From assembly GCF_003576645.1 (NCBI RefSeq), contig NC_044916.1, forward strand, positions 15,153,069-15,217,068: DNA of 64,000 bases. The letters run 5' to 3'. This document shows positions 22,755-33,652 of the stretch, one piece after another. The translations under genes and the position numbers were made by a program. The notes beneath the pieces are model-generated. The model saw only the letters and a program-made list of their open reading frames with translations, had not been told where the DNA came from and did not search any database. This DNA is from Ipomoea triloba (Eukaryota > Streptophyta > Magnoliopsida > Solanales > Convolvulaceae). How positions within the stretch are numbered: the stretch's first letter is position 1; each line of letters opens with the position of its first letter.

Positions 22755-24488
22755 TATGGGATGTAACAAATTGAACAGCCATAATTAGACACCTAAACAC
22801 TAATTTTCATATGAATAAAAATAAATAAATAAATAAAATTAATTATATATGATGAATGAAGAGCATGTCTGGGATGCTGAGACTGACCAAGTAGACAGAA
22901 GTCTGCAGAAGTTATCGAGAAAGCCACGAAAGAAGCCTAAGTCGAAGGAGGCATGAGAGGCCGCAAGAGTAGACATACTAGTACCTGCCCATACCAGTCC
23001 TGGTCCTGGCCCGGGCCGGCCTGAAACGGAAGGTGGTCTGGGGATATACATGCCACTCTCTCTTCAATCACAAAGTACGTACGCCAGCCCAAAATGATGG
23101 GTTTCAGACAACAAATTAAAGCTACGAACGAAGCTAGCTAGTGTGTGTGTATATATATAGCTGAAGAACTAATATAATATAATATAATTAATACGTTCGA
23201 GCATATATATCCTCTTTATCGTATTCTTGAACAAACGGTGGCATTAAGTTTAATTTTATCCAGGTGTGCGCAACACTTGTTAAATGGCAGCATCATACCA
23301 AGTCCACGTAACGCCGCACCAAAACCTTGGCTTCGATGTATTCAAAAAAAAAAAAACCTTGGCTTCGATCTATGTATTTTGCTCGCTATTCTGATCTGCC
23401 TGCCTAATACTATCCAAAACTCACCAAATGCATATCTGTCATCGTGGGAGCATCAATTCTTATAGACTTATGCTCTTATGCTCTTAAGTTTAATCTCTAT
23501 AAAATGATTTAATACTATTTATATCTACTATATCGAATTTTGTATTGTCTACTACAATTTCAACATTGATTAACTTATGTTCTAGTTAGACTGCCCAGAT
23601 GGCCATAAATTAATTAAATTGGCATTATCACTCTCAAGTATTTTATAACCCGGATAGCTATTTTATAACCCAGATAGCCAAGTATTTTACATTCTAGTTA
23701 GACTGCCTAAGCGCCGCCAGCGTTGACCGCCTAGGTCTCCTAGGCACATACTAATGAGTTATTTCCTTCTAAACGACATCGTTTAGAGTGAAATAACCCT
23801 AAATTATTCGAATTTTAAGTGTTTTTAAGTTAATATTTAATATTTTAGTATTAACTATTAAAGTATTAAGTAGTTTATAATTATTAGTCTTAAAAAAAAT
23901 TATTAGTCTTAAAATTTTAAAAAAAATTAAAATAAAAAATGCACAAGTGCCGATTAATCGCCCCCTAAACACCCAGATGTCCGAAGAGTGCCTAACAATT
24001 TTTTCAACCAGTATTATTAAGATTTTTATTCAAAATAATAACTCCATCTTCCAGACAATGGACTAATTAGAAATACATACTATTACAAGTTAGCAACTCC
24101 AAGTTAATTATGGACGAAAACCACAGATCATATAACTCTGGGACTAAAATTGTAATTTTGTCTAAAAATGTCAATAAAATTGGGCAAGCACTCAATCAGG
24201 TATGACAGGTAAGCCTCAAATATATAAACTCTCAACCACTGAGGTCACACATTGTTTATGAATTTGTACCTGTATGTTAACTAACATAAACACCTGATTG
24301 ATATGCTTCAATATGAATTCACAGCAATACATGTCTTAGAAGACAGGAGATTTCAGGTTACAGCAAACCATTACCAAAACACTCTCCTCCCAATAACCGA
24401 GATACATGGTGCATAGTTTATTCACAAATAGGAAATAAGAACATGGAGTTGAAAGAATGTACATATGCCATGAAAAGTCTAGTCATTC
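22751..24488. other. Gene-poor stretch with decayed repeats
   Basis: No convincing gene. A block at about 23700-24010 has CCGCCTAGG/CCTAGG-type motifs resembling the hAT-like MITE at 46121-46603 and may be a decayed relative. A short plus frame at 22849-22956 is unrecognised. The end near 24300-24488 is probably the 3' flank of the F-box gene. Confidence 0.5.
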
Positions 24489-27099
24489 TCATCTTGAATC
24501 CTGCCTTTGGGTTTCAGATTTTGCAGGAGATATCTGGATCCGTAACACTTCATAAACAGCACCCCGACGAAGCACCCCTAGAACTTCTTTATCTTTACAA
24601 GTCACAAGATCCCCTAGGGAGATATTACGTGCGTGCAATTCATCCCGCATGCGAAAGCCATAAAACCACCTTCCAAGCTTCCACCATTGCACGTGTACTT
24701 GCCTGTCTGAAATGTTGCAGCTACGCAGCACTTCCATAAGATACTCAGCCTAGAAGAGAACATTAGCAATCAAGGAGATAAGTGGCAGAATCAGACGGAA
24801 TTAAGAATAGGAGCCAATCAAATCTAACCTTTTTCAAGACATGGACAGAAATGATCACACAGTTTAAGCTCAAATAGGTTCCACAAAAGCGATTTTTTAT
24901 TGAAAACATTTTAATTTGCGTATTAAGAAAGCCCCAAACTATTCCATTCCAATTTCGGAGTTGGTGGTCCAGAAAAACTAACATGAAAAAGCAGAAAAAT
25001 TTTACAAAATAGTGGAAAACCCAGTAGTTGCACATATTGTTAGCTAACACACTGAGCATTAACATTGTTTTCATTACAATTTAAGTATGTTGCATCATAT
25101 TTGATTTAGCATAACTACTAATCAAAGTCAATGACACATCTAAGTGTGTTTGGTTCGAACATGAGAATCGGAATCGGAATAGGATTCAAATACTTGGTAA
25201 TTAGAATGGGTTTTGGTGAATGTATTTTGCATGTTTGGTAGTAGGCTAGAATTTAAATAATTACCAATATTGATGTTTGGTTATATATGACCCCAAAAAC
25301 CACATATAGATGTTTGGCAATGAAGTGAGTAGGTAATGCAGTGAGGAAGTCGATGAAGTGAGGAGAGATGAGTGAGGAGGCGACGAAATGAGGAGGCGAC
25401 GAAATGGGGAGGGGTAAGGCTAGATTAATGGAATGATACCTAATTTAAATTAGGTAATGGGTTTTGAAGGGGTAATCAAATCCTATACCTGTGTTTTAAA
25501 AAGTTGTCAACCAACCAATGTGTATGATTTTCATTCCCATTCCTTGTGTCTAACCCCATTAACCAAACACACCCTAAGATCATTGAAGGTACCAGTTAAA
25601 CAATGGTATATAAAATGGTTGTAATAAATCCAAAATATGTTATATAAACATAACAAAACATTTTGAATAGCAACCAACAGGGATGCCCATTTGGTTAATA
25701 CTAATAACCGGTATGCTGAGCCATCTTATTATATACACATAACAGAAAAATTTGAATGAGAATCAGCAGGGATGCCCATTTGGCTATTAGTAATTAGGTA
25801 ATTACCGGTGTGTCAAGCAATGCTATGCAGTAGTGCAAGCCAACCAAGTTGAGCAGCACATTGAGATCCGGCTTGAGAAAGAACAATTGGATATCTTTAA
25901 ATCCAAATTCCATTGTGTTTAGACCCTTAATTGCTTTCAAGTAGTGACCAACCTCAATTGATTCAAATGCCAAACAACGCTCTACGAAGTTCACTACACC
26001 TGCTGCTTTTTCAGCCATCTCATTGTGCTTCTTGATATAAAAACCCCTCCATCCCTATAGTTTCAAAAAGGAAATGAAAAGTAGATTGATTTCAATATCT
26101 GGCGTAAAATCATATTATAAACAATCCTAGCACTTCTAAAATATGACAGCAAACAAGGCCTCAAGACCCAAGCATATTAACACAGATAGGAGAAATATAA
26201 TAGAGTTACATGATTAATCTGATTAAGTTTACATACATCTTCTCCAGTTTCCTCCAGAAAGAGCAAATGCAATTTTTTCCAATAAAGCATGCTACTAAGC
26301 TACTTGCAAGTAAATTCAGCGAGAAAGAATTGAACTTAACTTTTTCTTGAATACATAAGCTCACCAATTTTAACAATGCTTTTTTACTTTTACTTCATTT
26401 AGAAAATGTTCAAGGCAATACTTCAATGAAAAAAGAAATCTTTTCTTCCTTGCTTGAAAATTACAGAACTATATGAGAAAATCACTTATTTTACTCCCAA
26501 CACTGAACTCCTGAACTTTGAAGTCCACAATTTTCAAGAAAAAAAAAAGGGTAAAATCCTTTCTTTCCTGAAGTTTTTTACTTTCTTGCAAGAATGACAG
26601 ATCTTGTATAGAAAATTTACTTTTCTCTTCCCAAAAATCAATTCCTGTTAGGTTTGACAATAACTCCCTCCACAGTGGAATCTTATACATCTAACAGAGG
26701 AACAGAATTATCTAAAATGTACGGAGGCTCTACACAGAGGTAGGTTAAACCTGTAAATTATGATCAAGATCAGCGGGATATCCATAAGAAGTAGAAGAAG
26801 CTTGTTGATCTAAAGCAAGACCGGGCCATCTGTCTCTACACAGAGGCTCCCACACACAATCAGACCCACATAGCTGCCTCCAAAACCTCGAACAACTACC
26901 CAAGGAACACACTCCTCGTACCTAATTGAGAAAATCCGCACAAAATTAAATCAAAATAATTCACAGCTCACAGACAGCAGAAAATAAAAATGGAAAATGA
27001 TTTCAAGAATTGGAAGAGAAATAGAACCTCGAGAGATGAAGCTATTTTGAGGGCGATGTCGTCTGGGAGTGAACTGTGAATTGATGGTTGTGGATTCAT
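24489..27099 (-). CDS. F-box protein, four exons, 250 residues
   Basis: Exons on the minus strand: 27099-27028, 26921-26751, 26054-25806, 24749-24489. All introns are GT/AG and every junction falls between codons, giving one uninterrupted 250-residue frame. Residues 10-45 form an F-box (LPDDIALKIASSLEV, then S-L-G-S-C-S-R-F-W-R-Q-L-C, then V-W-E-P-L), which would bind SKP1 in an SCF ubiquitin ligase. The rest contains F-Y-I-K-K-H-N-E-M-A, L-N-L-V-G-L-H-Y-C and W-W-K-L-G-R-W-F-Y-G-F-R-M-R, matching in my memory a small conserved plant family typified by Arabidopsis At5g39250 (not checked). An in-frame TGA two codons upstream of the ATG supports the start. Intron 3 holds a Tourist MITE. The only intact host gene here. 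Confidence 0.88.
25144..25574. mobile_element. Tourist-like MITE in intron 3 of the F-box gene, 431 bp
   Basis: Terminal inverted repeats G(T/G)GTGTGTTTGGTT, flanked by TAA at 25141-25143 and 25575-25577. Non-coding. It lies between exon 3 and exon 4, so it is removed by splicing. Confidence 0.85.
25660..25825. repeat. Degenerate direct duplication over the exon 3/intron 3 junction
   Basis: Two roughly 100-bp units share CA(A/G)CAGGGATGCCCATTTGG and then AACCGGTATGCTGAGCCAT versus TACCGGTGTGTCAAGCAAT. The second is the real donor of exon 3; the first is a diverged extra copy inside the intron. Confidence 0.6.
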
Positions 27100-27305
27100 G
27101 GTTCATAGTTGAGATGGAAGCTCAGTATTTTTTTTTTCCTTGATCGAAAGATTCTTTTTCTTTTTGAAGAGAAATGGGTTTTGTGTCCTTGGAAGGTTGG
27201 AGATATTTTGGGAGAAGCTTTTCTAGATTCTAGAGTAGATGACTTGCGGCGCGCGATGTCCCCTCGTGCTGTACGTGATAAAACTAAACAATGAAAATAA
27301 AAAGT

Positions 27306-27745
27306 GAAAATTACGTTTTTTGTCCCTTTATAGGATAATTGCAGAATTCGTCTATAAGTTTTGATCATATTCATTTTTCGTCCCTAAATTATTATTGGCG
27401 TTGTATTTTTCATCCCTAAATTATACTAATTGTAAATTTCATCTCCAAGTTATCATTTTGTTGCACTTTTCGTCCCTAACTTAAGTGTACAAACTTCGGT
27501 AATTTTCGATTAAAAAATTTTTATTCGAACTTTTTCGGTTCAACGCCAATTTTTTAACAAAATTTACCGAAATTTTTCAGTTAACTATTTTTTAATCAAA
27601 AACTTATCGAAGTTTACACACTAAGTTAGGGACAAAAAGTGCAACGTAATGATAACTTAGGGACGAAATTTTCAATTAGAATAACTAAGGGACGAATTCT
27701 ACAATTACCCTATAACTTAGGGACAAAAATACAATTTTCTCAAAT
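27306..27745. mobile_element. Long foldback MITE upstream of the F-box gene
   Basis: Left arm (TTTTTTGTCCCTTTATAGG-ATAATTGCAGAATTCGTC) and right arm (GACGAATTCTACAATTACCCTATAACTTAGGGACAAAAAT) are inverted copies, and inverted similarity continues across the roughly 440 bp. Starts about 205 bp upstream of the F-box ATG. No target duplication assigned. Confidence 0.7.
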
Positions 27746-27888
27746 AAAAATAAAAGAGAAAATTATGGGGTGTTTGGATTAGTTTATAACTAATTGATTT
27801 AGTTGATAATAATTGTGTTAGTTGGTTTAATTAGTTGATAATATTAATTGTTAAAAATCATGTGATCAAGCGGCATAACTTTAACTCT
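27746..27888. other. AT-rich MITE-like remnant
   Basis: Begins GGGGTGTTTGGATTAG, reminiscent of an element end, with AATTAGTTGATAAT-type internal repeats continuing to about 28255. No matching right end found. Confidence 0.3.
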
Positions 27889-27897
27889 CTCAGAAAC

Positions 27898-28140
27898 CGC
27901 AAATTATATTGTGGACCATGGTCATGGCTGATACTACAGTTGTGTTGAAAGGAAACTGCAGCTATGCGGAACAGAGGCCGTTCATCTGTTCAACAGTATC
28001 AGTTCAACACAAATGTAATTCCAGACGGATGAAACAGCCTATGTTCCGCGTAACTGCAGTTCCCTTTGAACACAACTGCAGTATCAGTTCAACACAACTG
28101 CAGTATCAGCTATGACCCATGGCCCATGGTATAACGACTG
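27898..28140. mobile_element. Mutator-type MITE, 243 bp, with perfect 9-bp TSD
   Basis: Flanked by CTCAGAAAC at 27889-27897 and 28141-28149. Inverted ends contain TTATA-GG-CCATGG-TCAT(G/A)GCTGATAC, and inner arms (TGTTGAA / TTCAACACA) also pair. Same terminal family as 56386-56660. Confidence 0.85.
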
Positions 28141-28299
28141 CTCAGAAACAGAGTCAATAGTATTTAAAAAATTGATAATGTTAATTAATTATATAAAATG
28201 TGTTTGATAAATTAACTATTTACTATTAACCGATTGCAATTAGAATAACATTTAAAGTTATGAGTATATTGTGTTATTTTAAACTTTAAATAAAAATTT

Positions 28300-28430
28300 G
28301 GCTAAAGTGTCATCCCGCACCATGAACCATAAGTCATTCTTCATGTCGCACCCTGTTCTTTCATAAGTGATTATACGATGCACAAACCATTAAATTTTTT
28401 TCACATATAACTTTTTGTAGGTTTCCTCTA
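28300..28430 (+). repeat. Left terminal inverted repeat of the Pack-MULE
   Basis: Pairs with 32140-32264 in inverse orientation; includes CACCATGAACCATAAG and TTCATAAGTGATTATACGAT. Confidence 0.9.
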
Positions 28431-29421
28431 GGTTGCCTGTAATAATATGCTGACATGAAATTTTTTATTTTTTTTTTATTTTTCTTTTTTCGTATTTTTT
28501 TTAGCCTTCCATTTGGTAGTCAGCGGTCAGCTTCTTCATTAATTCTATTAATTATATATGCTTAGCCAACATGCCAATAAGATTCGCCGGGATCCATTTT
28601 GCTGCTACCTCGCCGGATAGATTCAAAACATTAACTTACACAACCTGGTGCACCCTGGAAAAGACAGCATGAACATCTCCACTCAGCTTTTAGCCTACAT
28701 CTTCTCAAATCTCATCATTTTCCATGAGTTTTTCCCATTAATTTATGACCACTTTCCAGACAAAGAAATAAGCTGCATGAACATTAACAAAAGATGGAGT
28801 TGTGAAATTGTGCATGAACCAGCTTGATAATATGTATTGCACTGTTATGAAATTTTCCTCGATGAACCATCCACCATGCTAGTATCCTGCTCTCCAGAAG
28901 CATTCTCTTCTAGGTTGATAAGGGAAGTCTTCTTCCTTTTCCTAGAGAATGTGTGTATCAGTTTGATCCAAAGTCACGCCACTTCTTTGGCCAGTCCTTT
29001 TTCACATTACCTTTAAGCTGATGTATATGATTCTCCATTTTCTTCATTATTTTCAACGAAGCTTCCACATGCACATCTGCCTTTGTTTCAGTACACTCTG
29101 ATTGGTTTACTGTGAGCACCAAAACATGGATCATCTCCATACTGCAATTTCTCATCCGATGTCCTCATCTCTACTGCACTAATCCTTTGCACGAATCCAT
29201 TTCTGTACATCTCAGCCTCTTTGTATTTCGTGATCAATACCGATACAATTTGCAACAAGCTTACCACATTAAGATGAAAATCAAGCAAATAGTCAAGAGA
29301 GAAAATCTGAGAAAACCTTGGCATCAATCAGTGTTTCAAGCCAAGAGAGAAATGCTGAATTCGTTAGACAGTTGCCATCATCATATTCATTCAAGTTCCT
29401 TATCTTCTCCACAAACCCCTC

Positions 29422-31664
29422 CGATAAGCACTAAGAATAGTACATATTAATGGTCTAAAATAGGATAAAATGTAAAGTTTTGCCACCCGTTTATGACAAT
29501 GTCATGCATTTTTAGCTCGGATGTGATCAAAATCTTCTAACATTAATTTTAGTAAAAGTTTTGAAGTGTTTTCACATATCGAAAAGGGATTCGAAGCCAA
29601 AATAGAGCAAAAGGCAAACGAAGCCGCGAAGCAGGAATCTCCCACGCAGCCCAACACGCGTGTGGATGGGAGTGGATCATTTCCAGTATGTAGCTCTCCA
29701 CGCCCTCAACTACGGCGTGGCACTAGGCGTGGTCCGGCCACAGGGGCCACTTCGGAATTTTGGTTTTTGGTTGCCTATTTGAACCCCTTTTTCAGATAGA
29801 TGAGGGAGACCTAGCAGCCATAGAATAGTTTTAGATCTGAAGTTTCTTAGGGTTTTCTCCCCTTCTAGGGGAAAACTTTCTTTCTATTAGAGTATATTCA
29901 AGAGCAAGATAGGAGGATTGAAGTTTCAAGAACAAGATGTAAATGAGCCATTCATCATGGATGGTACTCTTCTCTTCAATGTTTTGATTTAATGTTTGCT
30001 TCTTTTGAAACTTTCATTTCTTCTTCTTGTTTCTTTATTTTAATGATAGCTTAGAGTAGAAAGGGGATTGGTGGCCCCGAAGCTAAACTATGTGGTTGAT
30101 TTGATATGACTTTGCTTGAAATATGTGAGCTTTGTGATTGTTGGATGATAAACTTGTGTGGTTGATGTTCATTATGCTTTGTGCCTAAGTGTGGCCACAT
30201 TAGGTAGCAAACCCAGTGAAAGTGAGCGTGTGCGCGATAGCGGCCACTCACGAGTCCAACTCACCCACATCTCCGCCCTTAGTCCAACAGGAAGAGGCCC
30301 AAGAGGAGTGGTAGATAAGGTGTTTGATAAAATGCCCCAACCGAATGAGGATGTGGGAGTCCAAGTGTGACGCCACTTGGTGAAGTGCCATGAACTCCCT
30401 AGTCAAATCCAAGTCATTTGCTTGCGAAACCACTAGATAGTAGACCACATAGGTTAGCCACGAGCCCCAATCTCCACCTTTTCTTTTTCTTTTCACAACC
30501 AATTTCAACCTTCAAACTTTCGTACAAAATGACCCTTAACTCTTTCTTTTCAACCTCCTAAATGCGAACACGTATTCGTTCCAATTTGTCATCCTTGAGA
30601 GACACGACACTCGGGGAGTCTTAGGGCCTGTTTACTAACAGAAAACTGTTTTTTGGTTTCTGTTTTTCAATTTTTCAGTTTTCATTCTCTGTTTCATTCT
30701 CTGTTTTTTGTTTAGAAAACTTGTTTACTAATACTTATTTTTTCAAATTTATTTTTTTTAGATTAATGTTATAAAATTAACAATAAGTTTAATTTCGAGT
30801 AATTTTTAGACCTTATATTTAAATATTTTAAAATATATTTGGTTTAAATAGAATAAATATAAATTTTAATTTTAAGTCCAATATGTAAAAATTTTACATT
30901 TGATATCCGAACCAAATTTATATATGTATATAACATAAATAAATATCTATCCAAATCAATAACCTATTAAGTTCACATAAAATTTAGTTTAGATAATATT
31001 AATATTTTTGAACTAATATTTAAAATATGTTTGGATATATTCATTTGAATGACATGTATATAATATAATTTTTATTTTGAATTCTAATATTATATATGTG
31101 AAATTTCAATATCCGATATCTGGACCAAACTTGTATCTAATATAACATAATTAAAAATATCCGAACTAATAATAAATTGAGTTCAATCAAATATAAAACG
31201 TGGTATGGATTTCAATTTTTAATTTTAATAATGTGAATGATGTATAATTTTAAGCATAAACAAATAAGTTATGTTTAAATAAGTAATGCAAGTGGAAAAG
31301 ATAGAACACAATGATAAGTAAAAGATGATAGTGAATGTAATCATAGTAATGAATAAATATGTAAGTAGATAATGGTGAGAATGCGATTATAGTGACATAT
31401 AGTCTAATAGATGGAAGTTGATTCTGTTTTCCATTTAGAAAACAGCTTTTAATAGTGTTTCAGTTTTCCAGAAAACTGGAAAATTATTTCCTGTTTTCAA
31501 AATGAAAAACTGTGTTAGTAAACGTGTTTTCTGTTTTCTGTTTTCCAGTTTTCTAAATTTTCAGAAAACTGGAGAAAATTTTCAGTTAGTAAACGTGCCC
31601 TTAACTCTTCGTTTTAACACCTTCTATACCTCTTATCCACCTCACCGCAAAATACATTCCTTCA
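29422..31664 (+). repeat. Athila-type solo LTR with nested MITE
   Basis: Homologous throughout to the LTR at 58836-60162 (same landmarks GATAAGCAC-AAGAATAG, CCCACGCAGCC, GTGTGCGCGATAGCGGCCACTCACGAG, GAGAGACACGACACTCGGGGAG). Flanked by CCCTC at 29417-29421 and 31665-31669, a perfect 5-bp duplication. About 1.26 kb after removing the MITE at 30624-31600. No internal retrotransposon sequence, hence solo. Confidence 0.88.
30624..31600. mobile_element. Tourist-like (PIF/Harbinger) MITE, 977 bp
   Basis: Terminal inverted repeats GGGC(C/A)(T/C)GTTTACTAAC, flanked by TTA at 30621-30623 and 31601-31603. AT-rich, non-coding interior with secondary inverted pieces (CAGTTTTCCAGAAAACTGG). Inserted into the solo LTR between positions contiguous in its relative at 60111. 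Confidence 0.88.
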
Positions 31665-32139
31665 CCCTCTTTATCATACAGTCCTTCCAACGCATAAACA
31701 AATCCCTTCCACTTATCTTCCACCCCTTCCCTTGCCAGAGCCAGCAAAGTCCACTACACCAGTTGTTACACAAACTGGAGATCGAAAAACAGGACTTCGC
31801 TGATCGGAAGTAATGGCAGGAGCTGAATTCCCACCCTACACTCTCTCTGGTAAGCTTGTGCAAACCACAGGTTACTGTCTCTTTTGTTAGCCCACAAAAC
31901 GCCCACCATGCGGTTCTCCCTTCTGAATTCCTCTGGGTGGATAGTGTCTCCTCCGTCAAATTATTGAGCAAGACGAGAAAAAAAATCAAGCGTCGTAATT
32001 GCCTAGCCGAAGTTTATTCTTGATGAAGAAATGAAGAGACCATTCAAAGATGATTCATTTTGGAATATAGGGTCTACTAAAACACAAAAGAAGGTACACA
32101 TTAGTTAATAACTGGTACCATGTCATCATGGTAACCGGG

Positions 32140-32264
32140 TAACCTGCAAAATGTTCTAGGCGAAAAAAATTCAACGGTTTGTGTATCGTATAATCACTTA
32201 TGAAAGAACAGGATGCGGCATGAAGAATGGCTTATGGTTCATGGTGCGGGGTGACACTTTAGCC
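32140..32264 (-). repeat. Right terminal inverted repeat of the Pack-MULE
   Basis: Inverse copy of 28300-28430; ends CTTTAGCC before the 9-bp duplication. Confidence 0.9.
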
Positions 32265-32273
32265 TAAAAATTT

Positions 32274-32666
32274 TATAATAATTTAAATTTATAAAGTATT
32301 GTTATTATTAGTAATTATTTTTATTTTATTAGTTATAATGTTATACTTTAAAAGACTTTTCTTCTTCTTCCTTTTTCTTCTGTTCTTTTATTTCCTTCCT
32401 TAGACACTCATTCATCTTGTCAAGTAAGACCTACCCCAATTGCCTAAGAAGTTCTAGGCACTTATCACTCATGATCAAAGTAAATCAACAATTATAATTA
32501 AGCAATCAAGATATGGAACAATGGAGTAAAGAGAAATGAAATTGCAAGAATTTCACTTAGCCCAATTACAATTGTGACCACAATCAAAGCTCCAAACAAG
32601 CAAGAAGAAGTTTACTAGATTCAAGGCAGTGTGTTAAGTTGATCTTGAAACCTATAGAGCTTTCTA
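32274..32666. other. AT-rich interval, no gene seen
   Basis: Between the Pack-MULE and an LTR fragment. No ORF, terminal repeat or RNA gene recognised. Confidence 0.5.
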
Positions 32667-32866
32667 TGTAACACCCCCAAACTTTAAAGTCAAAATAATC
32701 TAAAATATGTTAGTGTGATTATTGCCTTTAACTCATAGCTATCTCTGAGAAACGGATCGTATTCGTAATAGAAACAGTACAAAGACAAGAAAGAAGAGAA
32801 TAATAGTGTAATCTTTCATTCCATTCACATCATCATCATCATACTTACAAATGGACGGTGCAACAT
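32667..32866 (-). repeat. Truncated LTR end fragment
   Basis: Begins TGTAACACCCCCAAA, the plus-strand appearance of the 3' end of a minus-oriented LTR of the type seen at 63333. Only about 200 bp remain before the next MITE. Confidence 0.4.
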
Positions 32867-33290
32867 AGGGTAGGGTTCCAGTGAGACCACTTGCTTAGAT
32901 AAGATCGTGAGATCACATCTTGTGCATCCATATAATACTTTTTTATGGTCTAAATTGATTGACACACACACACACACTTCGTTTGCACACATTTAATCAC
33001 CGTTCGCACACACTTCAACTTGGAATCTTAATCAATCTAGACCATTAAAAAATTTTGAGATCAAATCTTGTACATTAATCACCGTTCGCACACATTTAAT
33101 CACCGTTTGCACACATTTAATCACCATCCGCACACACTTAATTACCATTCGCACACATTTTATTACCATTCGCACACACTTCAACTTAGCATATTAAATC
33201 AATCTAGATCATTAAATTATTAAATGGATGCACAAGATCTGATCTCACGATCTTACCTAAACAAGTGATCTCATATGATCCTAACTATAT
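32867..33290. mobile_element. MITE with about 95-bp inverted ends and CGCACACATTTAAT tandem core
   Basis: Left end (GAGACCACTTGCTTAGATAAG, TCTTGTGCATCCAT) is mirrored on the right (GATCACTTG-TTAGGTAAG, TCTTGTGCATCCAT on the minus strand). The centre holds about seven copies of a roughly 21-bp TTCGCACACATTTAATCACC-like repeat. Target duplication not resolved. Abuts the giant MULE. Confidence 0.7.
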
Positions 33291-33295
33291 AGGAA

Positions 33296-33420
33296 GGGGC
33301 TCATGTGCACAATAGACCATAGGTGAGAAGTGAGATGCAATTACAACCACTAATCATATTTAATCCAACGCACTAAATTGATTAACAGATCTAATAGGCG
33401 CGCTTCATTAAGGATATTAT
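33296..33420 (+). repeat. Left terminal inverted repeat of giant MULE
   Basis: Pairs imperfectly (estimated two-thirds identity) with 58185-58306; strongest block is TAGGTGAGAA-TGAGATGCAAT. Confidence 0.65.
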
Positions 33421-33652
33421 AGTAATTACACTAGCAAATATAAACTGTAATTTGGTAACTGCCATATTCATCTCGATCAAAAACTTTCCTCCAATGAAAA
33501 CTTTCCTACATTATTTACGCATATCAATTCTCGATAAAAAATTTCCAACGCAAATCAATTCTCGATCAACAGAATTCGCATAATCAATCTGCATATTCTT
33601 TACACATAATCAGAGAGAAAACAAAGTCGATAGATCAACACAATGAATGAAG

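Larger units (their letters stand above)
28958..31780 (-). pseudogene. Unrecognised gene fragment captured by the Pack-MULE, split by a solo LTR
   Basis: On the minus strand an open frame runs from about 31770 to 31670, is interrupted by the solo LTR plus one CCCTC copy, and continues in the same frame from 29421 through about 29090. The joined stretch reads like real protein on either side of the junction (before it A-L-E-G-L-Y-D-K; after it V-E-K-I-R-N-L-N-E, then S-A-F-L-S-W-L-E-T-L-I-D). It ends at TGA near 29088, while an overlapping frame continues as a charged coiled-coil tail to 28958 (ending K-K-W-R-D-F-G-S-N), so a frameshift or lost intron is likely. I do not recognise the parent gene. 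Confidence 0.55.
28300..32264. mobile_element. Pack-MULE-like element (3965 bp) with 9-bp TSD
   Basis: Perfect 9-bp duplication TAAAAATTT at 28291-28299 and 32265-32273. Terminal inverted repeats start GGCTAAAGTGTCA(T/C)CCCGC and stay about 93% alike for 100 bp, fading by about 150 bp. This is the Mutator signature. No transposase inside. The interior holds an unrecognised gene fragment on the minus strand, split by the solo LTR at 29422-31664. Without that LTR the element would be about 1.7 kb. Confidence 0.9.

Noticed and set aside
22482..22769. Minus ORF rich in Ile-Tyr
   Set aside because: Translation of a (TA)n microsatellite plus Tourist MITE; the same applies to ORFs at 57014-57383 and 58264-58503.
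22849..22956. Small plus-strand frame ending K-P-R-K-K-P-K-S-K-E-A
   Set aside because: Only 36 codons, no homologue recognised, no splice context; kept only as a remark in the gene-poor entry.
29566..29799. 77-codon frame with Pro/Arg-rich end
   Set aside because: Lies in the solo LTR and is not preserved in the homologous LTR at 58836-60162.
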